The position numbers and the translations under genes are program-made. Positions 1 to 17,770 of a stretch of DNA of 64,000 nucleotides are shown piece by piece. Below the pieces are notes generated by a model. It worked only from the letters and a program-made list of their open reading frames with translations. It searched no databases and was not told the DNA's origin. Source of the stretch: Maylandia zebra (taxonomy: Eukaryota > Chordata > Actinopteri > Cichliformes > Cichlidae); NCBI RefSeq assembly GCF_041146795.1, contig NC_135175.1, forward strand, positions 28,241,075 to 28,305,074. Direction: 5' to 3'. Each line of letters starts with the position of its first letter. Positions within the stretch are counted from its first letter, which is position 1.

Positions 1-549
1 AGTGAAAAAAGAGTGTTTAGAGCAGCGTGAGCTTTTGGCTGACAGGGATTGTCACATTCTCATTGATTGCAATTTTCATGTGTTCTCACTGGAACTGCAA
101 TGATTGAGAGAAAATACATTATCTTAGGTTTTCATAAAGTCAGACTCAAATGTGTCCAGGATCTTATTGCTAACACAATTGTTTTCAGCTCCACTCACTG
201 TTAAAATGTTTTTGATGCCTCTCAGCTTGAACCGAGCTATTTATCATTCACCAGCTTTGCTCAAGCTACAATACTGAAACCATTTAAAGAAATTGGGTCC
301 ACTTTATGGCAAGCATATAGACCTTCATAATTAAAAAGGATTTTGCTGTAGGGGCCCGGCAATGTTTCTGTGAAGACACTTTAGCCTATGACTCTCACAG
401 TGCTCTCTTTTTATTACTTTAATATCATTTAAACTTACTCATTCAAACTTATATTTGCACTCACTGCCAATTAAGTTTGACTGAGAGTCTGACACACCTT
501 TTTATGTTTAATTTAGATTTTATTTAAATTCTCTTATCTCTCTCTATAG

Positions 550-5061
<4,512 letters not shown>

Positions 5062-6113
5062 CCTTCGACCTCAGCGTGATATCCCTGAAAAGGCTGATAA
5101 TGCTGGATTTATCCAACATAGTTTACATTGTAAGGGAACAACATTAAAATGAAGTAGAGTTGTTCTCACTGAAACACACTAATACATACACAGCGTTTGG
5201 GTTAGTGTGGATCTTTGACCTGAAACCACTTTCAATTGGCTAACAAGAAAAATTTAACTTTTTACAGTCATCTTTCTTCCTTATGTCACATAAATTAAGG
5301 TTGAAGATTCTTATAAAGGACCACAGTTACAGGGTTGGAGACAAACATGTTTTTGTGACATTACAACAACACAGCTATATGTGCTGTACATGCAGCTAAA
5401 TAAAAGCACTGCATTTACATGAACTGCATTTCTTCTGAGAATTTATGTAATGTAAATGTACAACGATGAGAACTTTTCTACTGATTACAAAAATATATCC
5501 CAGGTTGTTTTTTGTGACTGTAGGATACAGATATATCAGCTCAGCTCGCATTTATTTGTCAGCAGCCCAAATTCTGAACACTGTACACCAAAGATTAGCT
5601 CTTTAAGTAAAGTTATGTTACTTAATATTATTTTATTTTGAAAACCAGTATTATAGAAGCAAAGTGATCTTAATGTAACATCTAGCAAACTAGATCAGGT
5701 ACTTTGTCTGTGAGTTGGAATTTGAGTGTGTGTGAGTGTGTGTGTGGGCCCAGATTTTCCTTTGACAGTCTTGCCTTCTGTTTTGCTTTGTTTCAATCTT
5801 GTGTCAGACATTTATATTCATTGCGCTGCAGTTCAGCCCGAGGCAAATGAACTTACAGAATTACAAGCACTCAAACTGCAGCATGCGTTCTCATTTGTCT
5901 TTGTGTCTCCGTCAGTGGACTGTACCGCTCAGGTGCATTCACACCACAAAATGATGTTTCTTGGGAATAACAGGAATACTGTATGATGCATAGTTTAAAT
6001 ATTTCGTCAGAAAATGGGAAAGAAGTATCTGTTGTAATGATTTGGCTGTGATTTGTTGACTTTGTATCAGCCTGCTGGTCTTTTTCTTTATTTAGCATTT
6101 TGTTTTTAATAAA
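5062..6113 (+). other. phex: phex 3' UTR (probable)
   Basis: AT-rich sequence after the phex stop with no sustained coding frame. Two candidate polyadenylation signals are present: AATAAA at 5399-5404 and at 6108-6113. The second follows a T-rich stretch and would give a 3' UTR of about 1.05 kb. The real end cannot be told without transcript data. Confidence 0.45.
6108..6113 (+). terminator. candidate phex polyadenylation signal AATAAA
   Basis: Canonical hexamer about 1.05 kb after the phex stop. AATAAA at 5399-5404 is the competing site. Confidence 0.4.
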
Positions 6114-9100
6114 GAAATCTGTAGTGAAATTACACTTATCATTCTAGAATTAAATCTACCGATTAAAATCATGAAACAAATATTAATTATTTGAGTTTTT
6201 AAAATTTCTGTAAAACTTTTTTTTACTGTTACTGCCAAACAGTAGTGCTAATGTTTGATTCTGTGCCAATTATACAGCTGTTGAGACCTGTTGGTAATCC
6301 TCCCTGCCAACAACTGGTTAGTAGGGAAAAACTGGTATTTCTGATCTGGAGAACAGTTGATGGCGGTCTCTACACTGTAAAAAATGTAAATAAAGAACAA
6401 ACAAACAAACAAAACAAAGAATGTGCTGTTAATTTTCTGCCAGTACATTGTCTGTTTTTTCTTTGTTTCTTTGTTTGTTTATGTAAACTACAAATGGTAA
6501 AACAAAGAATGACTAAATTCCTAATAAATTTTCGTACTTTAAAATAGTACATTGTGCTGTATTTTTACAGATTTTTTTTAAAGTGTCTATTAAATTGGTT
6601 AGAAAGGGAGTGCTACACACACAAAAAAAAACTGTTTTTCATAGGATCAGGACTAAAAGAAAAAAATATGATACTTAATTCAAAATAATATAAAACTGGA
6701 TTAACTTGTAAATAACATCAATTTGAAATTTGTGATCAATGGGCAAGCCCTAGTCCTGTAACTTTACTGTCAGTATTTTAGTAGTACGATATCGACTGTA
6801 GAAATGATTAGATTGAAACCAGTGTATATCATTACAGGTCTTTGTCTTCCTTTTTTCATTATTATTATTATGTCTTCTGTTTTTCTTCGAATGTTTTTGT
6901 AAGTTAATATGTGACAAACTTTTCATTGTAATTATAAATTTGTATGTCGTCATAATGGTCCACTGATTCTGGTCTTCAGTTTTGTTTTGTTTTTTAGGTT
7001 CCAATAAAACTTCTGAGACATTACACTGTACCTCCAATTTTGCCGTGATTGATAAGAAGAGACAAAAAAAATATGTGTGCGAACAAGAGAGAGAGCCAGA
7101 GTGATGTAGTGAGCAGTGGGTGGAGGGTGCTGATGGATGGTGGACAAAAGACATAAAGAGATTGAAAGCATGTCCATTTATTGATTTTCCTCCGGACTCG
7201 CTATTACACACACTTACACCACATCACATCCCATTCATTTATGTCAACAGTTCCCATGGCAACTTGTTCTGTGTTACAGGAGGTGCTGTGTAGTCTTGTG
7301 GTATCCAGCAGGGGGTAACATTAATGCTTTGTATCTGTGGCAACACCAGCGGCAGTCTCATCAATTCACACCAATTAGAAAAACAGTCCACTGCTCCAGT
7401 CTGTCTCTTAGTGTGTGTGTATGTATGTGCATGTGTGTGTGTGCTGGGAGGTGTTTAGATGATTAAGAGACAAAGGTAGGAAGTAAGTGAGATGCTTTTA
7501 CGAGCAATATAATGCATCAAGCACCTGGCAGGCATTCTTGTCTTCTAACTTAATGGAAGTTTCGATTACCGATGTGCTACACAAGAATCAGAACAAACAA
7601 CGGACATTTTTACTTTTTATTTCTTTTATTGTTGCTTGTCTCCTCGTGCCCTGTCAAGTATTTGGACTCGACATTTGAGTTGATTTTATAGATTAAGACA
7701 TCTCAACTTTTGTATACAGAAAAACATCATGACAAAATCCATTAAAGTGAAGCAGTAGAAAACTTTTGTCTCCCTTTTGTCTTCAAAACTATTTCACATT
7801 AGAAAAATCACACGGCACAAACAGAAATGTCACAAAAAGCATAGGCTACTGATAATATTTCCCCGTGCACCAGGCATAGCAGAATTGGCTTGATTTGTCC
7901 CCAATATACCTTTTACTACTCATGCTAGGAAATTCATCCGGGTAGGAATTTTCTCCAGGACCCAGGTCAGATTGAGTACTTTTTCTTTTCATATTGCTAT
8001 TATGCGCTGCATTGTTTCACTCCCACCATGACTATGTAATTTCTTTTTCGCCTTCTTCTGTTTTACCGGCAGTTGGCAACCCATTTAATTGGAGCAAGAA
8101 ATTGCACTGCCCTCTAGTGGAAGAGAATGTAATTGTTTTGCCAGGTGAAACCCGATAGTCTTTCACGGCACACCTGATCATTTCTCACAGCACACCTATG
8201 TGCCGCGGCACAGTGGTTGGGAAACACTGAGCTAACTGACTTTTTGCCAGCTTGTGTAAAATGTAAGTATCCCTCTTGAAAAGATTTTGTTCAATCAGAT
8301 GGTTCACAAGGCTGCACAAAAAGGTTCAGGTGCTTTGCCCTAATTATAAGACTAATTGTTATAAGATAGTTATAGATTATTTTATTGATGTATTTATTTT
8401 TTAATAAATAAATCTTACATGGACTCCAAAGAGCTAAGTGATTTCAACTATTAGCTGTGTTCACGATAACTGTTAGAGTTGTGTTATGCAGCTCAGAAAG
8501 CCCAGGTTAGCTGTCAAATAGATATTTTGATGATAGCTAGACTAAACTTAGCTACACAAAGACTAATTTTTGAGATTGGGTTTTTGATTCTCCAGTTGTT
8601 TTACCTATATTTGTGATTAGAGAAGCTCTGAGCTCTGTTGGTCGCTTTTATCCAGTACGTAAGAGAGCACAATCACCCCTGCTTGACTCTCTCAGTGTTT
8701 GTCGAGCAGTTATGAGTAATAAGCCCATACCTGACTTGGTGCCATTACATCACTGACTTGTGATAAATCTACTTTAGTGGCCAGTGTAAAAATGACATCT
8801 AGGGTGATTAAACCACTGATTTGTCACCTGGAGGCTACCTTTGTTAAACACTACCACACTAATCTGCACACTTGAGTAAATCAACTGACACATTGACCCC
8901 AAGAACCACTGAAAAAGAGGCAATGTACTGTCTATGAAAGCATCTAATTTGTAAGATTTTTTACTTCTATTTTCTTTACTTCTGCAGGTTCCACAGAGTA
9001 AAGGAAAATTGAAGTGAAAGGTAAAAAGAAATTGTAACCTCTACATATTTTTATATGTCATAATTTTTAAAATATTTTTAAGTTCTATGCTCGTCCTAAT

Positions 9101-11200
9101 GAAATGCTGAGTTTGCATAAGTTGTATCAGTAAGCTGCAGTAGATTGGCAACGTGTCCAGTGTGTACCACGTCTGTGTCCCTAGAACATCTGGGATAGGC
9201 TCCAGCCCATCCATAACCCGGATCTGGATAAGCAGAAGAAAATGAATGGATAGATAATTGAGTTCCTGTGTATTTTTCACCACAGAAAATGCATTTATTG
9301 CCTTCATAACAAAGCACAGCTGTGCTTTGTTTGATGTCATTATTAGCTTCCTTTTGTCAAACATTTGCCCTCATAAACATTTACATTCTGAAAGCCGGGC
9401 TTTGTTAATTAGATACTCGAATTGTCCAGAGGGACCTCTTCTGATGTTTATGTATCTGTGCTCCTATCATAGTCAGTGATTTTGTTGACTCATCCTGCAC
9501 TCCAGGTACAAAATAACTGTCAGTCCTTCCCGTCTAGATGGTTCTGAAGAGGTTGGTTTCATCATACAGCTATGGTACCATTTTGCCCATTGTGAATAGA
9601 TTCTAGTAATAGTATGTGAACAGTATTGTCTCAAATTTGAAGATTCTCAGCTAAAGTTGAAGAAAATTGCTGTCACAATATGCAGATTTGATCCATTCTT
9701 ATTGAGCATGGTAATCAGCCCTCCTGATTTGTCAAACTGAACAGCAAAAGGCTTTTGAGTGGATGTCTCTTAGCACAACATCAGCTTTTCTGCTGCCAGA
9801 GGCTCAGCCACGGTCTGATGTCTAGGCTGGCAAACAAACACCTTCCCTTTGTTGTTTACTACATTCTCCCTAAGTGGAACTGATAGCAAAGGTTACAAAA
9901 ATGACAGTTTTTTTCCCTGCTGAGCTAAAACGTGTCCAGCAGAGGGCAGGGAAAACCTGGGGCCGTTTTTTGTTTGATGTACAGATTAAACTCTCTTTCT
10001 GATAGATGAAAATAGCTCTTCTAAGATATTACACTCTGACCTTTGAGCCAAGTGGATTTTTTTCAGACACTGCTGAAATCACTGGGCCTCTTCCAGTGTT
10101 TCTTATTAAATTTATGATCACCTGTCTCAATCATTTTGTTCTGCCCTTTTCTACTGCAATCATGAAGAGAAGCAGCGTGATCATGTGATACGCCTTTTAT
10201 CTGCATCCGTCTGCATCAATCTTCTCTGTTTCTGTCCGGTAACTGTAATCAAATCTTTGAGTCTCTAAGAGGCCATGAAAACGACTCTACTGTATTTCTC
10301 CACCCATGCACCTCCCTTTGACCTCCCTCTTCCATCACCCCCATTTACAGCATCCTGCCTGGCCTCATGAGCTAATGCCCAAATGACATTTAGAAATTAC
10401 AGATGCTGCTGACCACCGAGAAGATGCTCCGACTGGATAGACAGAAATAGCGGATATGATAAAGATGGATTGAAAGAGTGAGATGGAGATAGTGAAAATG
10501 ATTAAAATGAAGACATTTAAATGAAGACAGAGACGCTGTGCTTGATGAGCAGAAACCGCCGTTAATAGTATGGTGTCTTAAAATTTTAAACATCACTTTC
10601 ACGAAGATTTCTAATTTAAAATGTTATTTAAAATGTAAAGAGTCAGAAACTTTTGTTCTGCATCAAGAAGTTTAATTTTGAACAGATTAGTTATTTATCC
10701 TGGAGTAACCACGAGACTGACGCAGCCATCACCCACTGGTTAGTGAAGTCCTGTTGTGAAGCCTCAAGCTGAGTGTTTTCACAGGACCCTTTGTGGTGTT
10801 TTGAAACTAGCTGTGACTAACAAAGGATGACTCTGCAGAATGAGTCTGCAGATGATTTTTCACCCAATCTCAATCGCACAATTGACCCGGCCTAAAGAAA
10901 ACAGTACTTTATCCTCCTTTTTTACTCTATTAAGGACCATAATTTATATAAGCTCATCATATTATACTGAATGTGATGTGGGATAAGCAGCATAGGGCAT
11001 AAACTCATGAGATCTGGGTTTATTGTTTGTAGTAGTGTTTAAGGTCATCTTCCCACCAAACTAAAGCTACATCCATCTTTCATATACAATCTGTTCCTAG
11101 AGGCATATTTGGTTGGTTGGACAGTGAATTTGTGGCACCTATCAATAGTTCCCCCTTTTTACGGTCCCCCAAAGGGCTCAATCAATACATGTAAATTGCA
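6114..11200. other. phex-ptchd1 intergenic DNA, first part
   Basis: No gene recognised; the short open frames are low-complexity or AT-rich. A repeat fragment near 6281-6370 resembles the sequence near 58575-58640 and the arms of the repeat at 19905-20925. An interspersed-repeat remnant at about 8050-8230 ends in a hAT-like tip (CAGTGGTTGGGAAACACTG). A LINE tail lies at 9120-9260. The rest (7200-8000, 8300-9100, 9300-11200) shows nothing I can name. Confidence 0.5.
9120..9260 (+). mobile_element. LINE 3'-end fragment (L2-type tail)
   Basis: Contains the phrase TGGGATAGGCTCCAGCCC, then GGATAAGCAGAAGAAAATGAATGGAT, running into an ATGGATAGAT-type tail. This is the familiar 3' terminus of fish L2-like non-LTR retrotransposons. 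Related pieces occur at 47320-47455 (+) and 24070-24165 (-). Only the untranslated tail is left. Confidence 0.55.
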
Positions 11201-11204
11201 TTGT

Positions 11205-11990
11205 GAAGATTGTTCACCAAAATAGGTTTGATCACTTTCAGTCATGTGAAAAAAATATTTTTTTTACACAGGATTAGTAGCATCTAAGTGCTTCTAGTCA
11301 GATGCCTTTGATTAACTGATCATCAGCAAGTGTGAACACCTCTATAAAAGCAGACATTCTGGCAGTTTTTTCAGGTTTCTGTCAAGGAGGAACAATATCA
11401 GAAATGATATTAAAGAAGTCATTGTTAATGCCCATCTGGGATGGGTTATCAGTTCATTTCCAGAGAAACGGAAGTCCATCATTCCACAGTGAGAAGGATT
11501 ATTTACAAGTTGAAAACAATCAAGATAACTGCCAATCTTCCCAGGAGTGGACAGCAAATTCACCCCAAGGTCAGACTGCAATGCTCAGAGAAACAGCAGA
11601 AAAATCCAGAGCTATCTCAGACTCTATAAGCCTCAATTAGCGTATTATAGGTTAAAGTTTATAACATTGCGATTAAAACAAAGACTGAACAAGTTTGGCT
11701 TTCTTGAAGGGCTTGCCAGGAAAAAAATCTGCAGCTAAAAACAAACCAACCAACAAAAAACTACAACCCTTCTGGAACAATGTTGCAATCTGTCCAACAG
11801 CTAAAGCTTGGTCCAGACTGGGTCTTGATCCTAAGAGCAGCAGCAAACATAATGTGTTCTAATGACCCAAAGTCCAAACCTCAAGCCAAACTTCAACCCA
11901 ACTTAAATGTCAAGCTGTGCATAAATTAATCAAATCCTGATGAACAAAAGCAACATTTTAAAGAAAAGTGGGCCAACATTTTTCAGATGA
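11205..11990 (+). pseudogene. Tc1/mariner-type transposase relic
   Basis: The frame at 11441-11629 reads like the HTH part of a Tc1-family transposase (STVRRIIYKLKT, ANLPRSG, then a PRSD segment in another frame). The 11547-11738 frame continues with RLNKFGFLEGLARKK. Frameshifts and stops separate the pieces, and the catalytic DDE part is almost gone before the tail at 11950-11985 (AAGTGGGCCAACATTTTTC). The upstream flank holds GTCATGTGAAAA, also seen at the ends of the element at 37113-37904, so the two probably belong to one family. Dead copy. Confidence 0.65.
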
Positions 11991-11999
11991 CTTTAACTG

Positions 12000-13190
12000 C
12001 AGATAGTCATTTTTTAAAACACTTTAATTAGACTTACTTCTTTCAGACCATCTCCAGCCTCTTTTGGGTTGAAATGTAAAATTCATCTGAACACCACCGA
12101 GCACCTGTTAACACCCACAATCTGCAGATTTGGTAGATGTAAATTGAAAGAGCTGTCAATCAGAGTCTATACTAATTGCTGTTATGGCTGTTTAAAAGAT
12201 TGAACATGATTAGTCATTTGTTTTTAGAAGTGGGTAGATCTGCTGCGTCCCATTCTGGCACGCATATCTTCCCACCATAACTGGAGATAGATAAGTAAAT
12301 AAATAATACAGAAGGATGGGAAATAGAAACGAAAAGACAGTCTCTTTATTAATGGATGGCCTCCACCAAAACAGATGGACTGGGGGATGGGAGGGGTGGA
12401 AGAAGAGGAGGACGGGAGGGTTTGGATAAGTACGAACTCAGACAGGAGCCCTTTCATGAATATCTGCCCGGTGTCCATATAGGTTTTGTTAGTAATGGAG
12501 GATAGACGTCACAGATGGGCAAACGTGAGGCAAAATGAAATGCATATTTCAAATATGGACACAAACTACATAACAGCCTGTAGATGTAAAATCCTTAGTG
12601 GTGCTGTCCTCTTGTCAGCCTGTGCCATATTCCCCTCATCTGTCCATCTTGTGCATGCTTTAGGTGTATGTGTTGGCTTGCACTTTTTAACCCCTGGAGG
12701 ATTTCCCCCTCCTTCAACTCTGTAGGTGCAGAAAATAGCCTGACAACAAAATGGGGCTATATACTTTCAAAAGATTCCATTCATTCTCTCCACCTTCCTC
12801 TTTCTATCCTTCACACACGCTATTCTGATTTCTATTAATCTTTTAGCGACACTAATTACTACTTTTGTTATCAGAAACTGCCCCGAGCCCCCTATATCTC
12901 CGCAGTCCTTCATTTTCTATTCTGCTCTTCCGTCCTCCCCGGGGAGACGCTTATTCATTCCTTCACTGCTCGTCTCTCGCTAGACTGGTAATGGGGATTA
13001 AAGGCTAATTGAGGCCTAATTGAATAATGGATTAGGACATGAACATAGTTGTTTTTTTCAGTTTTATTGAACTTTTTCTAAGAAATTATGGCATTCTGTT
13101 TGTCTCAGCAGACTTTACCTGTAGCTACATGTGCATGAAAACTATTGAAATCCTGGTTGAATTGACAGGATGTGTAATTGTATGCTAACC
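12000..13190. other. intergenic DNA with a homeodomain-motif cluster
   Basis: No gene seen. At 12990-13040 there is a compact cluster of TAAT-type cores, including two CTAATTGA copies about 11 bp apart followed by TAATGG and GGATTA. It could be a developmental cis-element of ptchd1 but is unproven. Confidence 0.35.
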
Positions 13191-13199
13191 ATATTTTTT

Positions 13200-13700
13200 A
13201 AGTAATGTGCAAAAGTCTTGAGCTACCCCTAATGTCTTTCTATATTTTGCTTCCAAGGAATCAGACTTTCTTCTATTTTTTAATTATCTGTAAAACACAT
13301 TGGAGGCTCTGCCATGGGTTAGGGCTGCACTTTATACAGTGGTATTAGGGATCGCTTCAAAATTGATGTAATTATTAATGCAGGAAAGTACAGTCAGATT
13401 TTGATCTACCATGTGATACCATCTGGAAAGCATCTGATTCAAAATGGCTTCTTTTTCATGACAATAATCCCAAACACAATGCCATACAGTAAAGGCATGC
13501 CTGGACAGAAAAACAGAGTGGAATACCAGTCATGGATTGGGGTTTTTTTTAATGGTGTTTAGCATTTCAATATGGGAGTCTGTTTCAATACACAATTTCA
13601 GGAACTGAAGTTTATGGCAGCTCAGCATTAGCTTCATCTTTCAGATCTAGGTGATAGTGGCAACCAAGATTTCATGTTACAGGACATAGAATTCTGTGGG
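13200..13700 (+). mobile_element. Tc/mariner-like relic (fragment)
   Basis: One frame near 13455-13550 reads FFMTIIPNTMPYSKGMPGQK, resembling the region after the second catalytic Asp of Tc/mariner transposases (HDNNPKHNA type). No long frame survives and no terminal repeats were identified. Confidence 0.4.
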
Positions 13701-14609
13701 TAAAAAAACCCCCCAACAACAACAAAGACACAGAAAAACAAACAAACTCTTGTTTTTGTGATAAAGTAGTCTGGTATAACTAAAATTCTTTTTTCCATCA
13801 TTTTATTAGAAATGGTGATCTGTTTTTATGTTGCACTCTGCACAGCAGTAAAACAACATGTGACCTTGTGGAGAAGTTGGAGATGTGCGGCCTGTTGCTT
13901 CCATCCTTTCATCTTATGGTTAATGTCGACTGCTCCGTATTCTTCCATTAGCTACTCTTTGTAATATTTTAAACCAATCCATTGTCAAAAAATGCTGAAA
14001 AGGCCAGTTATCCTACTTTGTAGAGGCATTTTCCCTGAACGACAGAGGTAAGCTTTACTCTTTCTAACAAACCTGTTGCATTTGACTGCTTTAAAAAGTC
14101 AGCTGGTACTTTGTCCTTGTCAAACATTTTTCTAATGAGAAATCTTCTGGCTACATGTGGTGAAGGTTTTTTTTTTCCACAATTAAAAGAAATCAGCATT
14201 GCTTCATCCACCTTAGCAGCCTTCCAGTTCTTTTTGGTGTTGTGGAGCTTGGTATTGCATTTCTTCTGTTTTAAGATTTTAAATTTTAAATTGTCCACTC
14301 CAAAATTTAGGGGGTCTGCTACGCGTTTCCCCCAACCTAATTATGGCCTACTTAATTTCCATTGACATTTCATGAATCATGATCCAATGTAATGAAGCAA
14401 AAAAATAAAACGACAAAAACTGCATCCAAATACTTGGACCTGACAATATGGACATACTTTGGCCAACGGTTTAGTCATAACTGTTACCTGATCAGGGATA
14501 CCGCCATATATTTAGCACCTTCAAGTCTAAGGTCACAGATCACAGTTGTAACAATGCGGTTTGCCCATTCTGGGTTGGGAATGAGTTATTGCTGCTGAGC
14601 AGTTCAAAT

Positions 14610-14930
14610 ATATCAGGGTCTTGTTGAAGAATGGGGGAGAGAGTCTGGCAGCAACCGGACAGATGGATTGGCACAGCATCTCCATGGATGTGCTCCTCTG
14701 GATCCAAAGGAGCCAACTGAAGTGGACCAAACATCTGATTGGAATGCCTCCTGGGTATCTCCAGGAGTGCTGTTCTCGATATATTCAGCGAGATATATCG
14801 AGATTTTGGGAAAGACCAAGGACATGCTGGAGAGATTATGCCTCAGTGTAAGAGAACCTCAGAAAGTTTGGGCATCTCCGCTTAACTGCTGCCCCCACGA
14901 ACTGGACACAAATAAGTAACAGGATAAAAA
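14610..14930 (+). mobile_element. LINE 3' fragment (non-LTR retrotransposon)
   Basis: Frames here keep pieces typical of the C terminus of a fish non-LTR reverse-transcriptase ORF: WIQRS..LKWTKHLIGMPPG, a PRTCWRDY segment, and the closing WASPLNCCPH. Frames are shifted and the 5' part is absent. A perfect 11-bp inverted repeat (TCTCGATATAT) with an 8-bp spacer lies inside at about 14773-14802. Confidence 0.6.
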
Positions 14931-14949
14931 AAAAGAAATTTATGGCTTA

Positions 14950-16740
14950 ATTTTACTAGATTAAAATGTTTAAGATTGTCCCTTTAAGCAATTGTGGTTT
15001 TAGTAGCTCAAGATCTTCTAGTAAGCTACTACATAAGCGTATAACACTGAGATGGCCCTTCCTTGAACTGAGGGTTGATGGTGCCTTTGGAAAGATGAGC
15101 TTTTCCATCCATTCATCAGACCTCACGATTCCGATCAGTTGCTCACATTACCAGCATATCGATGTTTACTGTGTGACGAATTGGGTCTTTATATGTGCTA
15201 ACAGGAAAAATTTGTGATATCCAGACATTTCATCTTGGATGTTAAATAACCTCAAATCAAACATACCAGATAATCAAACCACCTCTGACATCCTGGGAGA
15301 AAACGAGCAAAAGACATTTAGAGGTATTGATGCTTCACAGGTTAATTGCATCATTTTTATTAAATAAACTAATTATACTGGCTGATACTAACGCATAACA
15401 GAGATACATGTTTGCACTGACTGGCACTAAAAGATAATTATCTATCACAGGTGTAACAGATGGCAAACCTAGACTTCTATTAGTGCTCAAATAACATAGA
15501 AATTTCCAATCTCCATAAATTGATATCTACATATTATAAGAGATTATGAAATGTAAATGTTTCTGCTTTCACTTTTCTGCCCTTCCAGTTTGTAAGTGTT
15601 ACTGACCGCTCACATTTGAGCAGGCTTAGGTTGTATGCGGTCCATGTGGAGAGCAAAAGAAATCACTCATAGTCGGACAATGGCTGGCATCTTGAACCAG
15701 ATATCTTCACTACACTGGATGGCCTTAAAAACTGTTCTGACTGTTATTCCAAGAGGCAGCGGTCTATGGGTTCTCAGAATGTTACATTTCTGACTAAAAT
15801 TTGTTGTTTTTTTCACTTGAACATCAAACTAGGTTTAAAAATGCAATAAGACAAAGTGACAGTTTAACAGCAATCCTTTGGCTTTTGCACACTGCACAAA
15901 ACCTTTTGCTGCAAACGTTTTTTCTTTCTTTAGTTTAAAGCGGTGCACTGTTTCTTTTCATTTAATCCAAACATGGTGAGTAAAGAGCATTTTTGTTGTT
16001 GTTTGTTTCTTTTCATTTTTTTGTGTTGTCTTTTGAGTCTGTGTTAAATCCGAACAGCCTTGATGTATGATATCTGGGGAGAACAGGGAGCCATTAGTGG
16101 TCCCACAAAGACAGAGCAGAGCCTGCCTGACTATTTGATTTCAGGGCTTTAAATACAAAGACACACAGACAGACAAGAAGAGAGTGATCTCTGTCTGTCT
16201 GCACTCATTATTTCCTCCTCTGCTCCTTGCTCTCTCTCATGCTTTCTCCCTCACTCTTATGGCTTTAATGCCACTGTATCAGACACCTCCACCACGCCAT
16301 AAGCAGATTGGGAGTCAGCAGGTGTGTGACCGTGTGTGTGTGTGTGAGTGTGTGTGAGTGTATGTTTGGGGGGATGGGTGGCATCACCATTGCCATAGGA
16401 ACGAAAGCATATAAAAAAACAACACAGTAATTGTTCCGTTTCCATGGTAACGAGCTACACAACAGCAAACCTAAGAGATACTTTGTGTCTGCGCAAAAAA
16501 AAAAGAAGTTCTATTTAACCCTGCAGTAAAAACACAAATATGTTGTAACAGCTGCACGTTTCTCTTATAAAAAAATCATTCAAGCTTGAAAACATCCCAA
16601 AACTGAGGGAACAATCACAGCAGTACCATAATATTAGTATGCACCGAGCAACTCTAATTCTTCTTTTTCTGATATAAAGACATCACAGAACCTGTGTAAA
16701 CACTTGTAACATGTTGAATTCCTAGAAATCCTTCTCCACT
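14950..16740. other. intergenic DNA upstream of ptchd1
   Basis: No gene or named element recognised. It holds a short (GT)n tract at about 16331-16362. GC content rises toward the end as the ptchd1 promoter region begins. Confidence 0.4.
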
Positions 16741-17770
16741 CACATCGTCGTTTCTCTGCATCGTAGCGGCGCGGAACGGTGAGAGGCGGGGCCGAAAAAG
16801 GGGGCTTGGAGCGGGTCGTGAGGGCGGTGCAAAAGAGGGGGGAAAGCAAAGAGAAAGAGAAAAAGAGAGAGAGACGGTCCCCGGTTTGAAAGCCGGTAAT
16901 TAGTGGCAGATGAACGGAAGCTCCGCTATACCACCGGAGCAACGCGGAGAGGAGAGGGTGGATGACAGCCTTCTGCCGCAGAGAAAAAAAGCCCAAATTA
17001 GGCTGATTTCACACGCAGCTATACCGGCATCCCCACTGCATGCACAACGCCTCACCTTATCCCATCTTGCGACTCTCACCTACCCACACACCCACCCACC
17101 TCGACCACCCATCCGGCTGTGTGCTGACTTGGTGATGCAGGGTGGAGCTGGACGCATGGACAGCCGGCAGGATAATATCTCGGTCTGAGTGCGTCTTAGA
17201 TGATCTCCGTCATCACCGGGTCGGTACCCCCGCTCTCCTCTTTGGGTATGTACAGCCTTGCTTTGGTATAGTGCAACTACAACGTGTGTTCAGCGCGCGC
17301 TGCGAACAGAACTACTAGACAGTTTTGAGGGGAGACGCTTAACAAGTCTAATTATGAGATCACTTGGGCTCTGCGATTTTTCTCTTGCGCACAGAGCCCT
17401 GCAGTTTGCAGAAGGCGCGGAACGCAGCGGGGTACTGACTATTAAATTTAAAGTAGAGCTGGCGATATAATTTCTGAACGCAAAGCAGATAAATGCTAGC
17501 TCATTTTGCAGCCTTCTGTCCTTTGCGTTATTCCAGCGGATGAGAGAACCCCGGCCAAGGGGCGCCCCTGTGACCGGAGGAGGGTTGGATTCTCCCGGCT
17601 GGTGACCTCCTGCTCCGGGGGACAAATCCTCCCACCACCGGGCATCACCTCCTCTACCCCGGACAAAAACCCACGGAGCCCACCGATGCGTCCGGCAGCC
17701 CCTGATGCTCGGCAGTGCTCCGGGGCTTTCCGGTCGGTGGGAGAGGCTCGAGCCGCGGCCGCGCGCTAGG
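16740..17770 (+). promoter_or_regulatory. ptchd1: CpG-rich promoter and 5' UTR of ptchd1
   Basis: GC and CpG density rise sharply against the AT-rich surroundings from about 16740 and stay high to the end of exon 1 at 18118. A GC box (GGCGGGGC) lies at 16785-16792, followed by a purine-rich tract. Several upstream ATGs (for example 16910, 17258, 17506) open short frames ahead of the main start and could dampen translation if transcribed. No TATA box is evident, as is usual for CpG-island promoters. The transcription start cannot be placed from sequence. Confidence 0.6.

Noticed and set aside
6750..7211. 153-aa minus-strand frame
   Set aside because: AT-rich intergenic sequence giving Asn/Lys runs with no family resemblance and no splice context.
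16910..17188. 92-aa frame upstream of ptchd1
   Set aside because: It lies in the GC-rich promoter/5' UTR; Pro/His/Arg-rich with no domain. Best viewed as a possible uORF.
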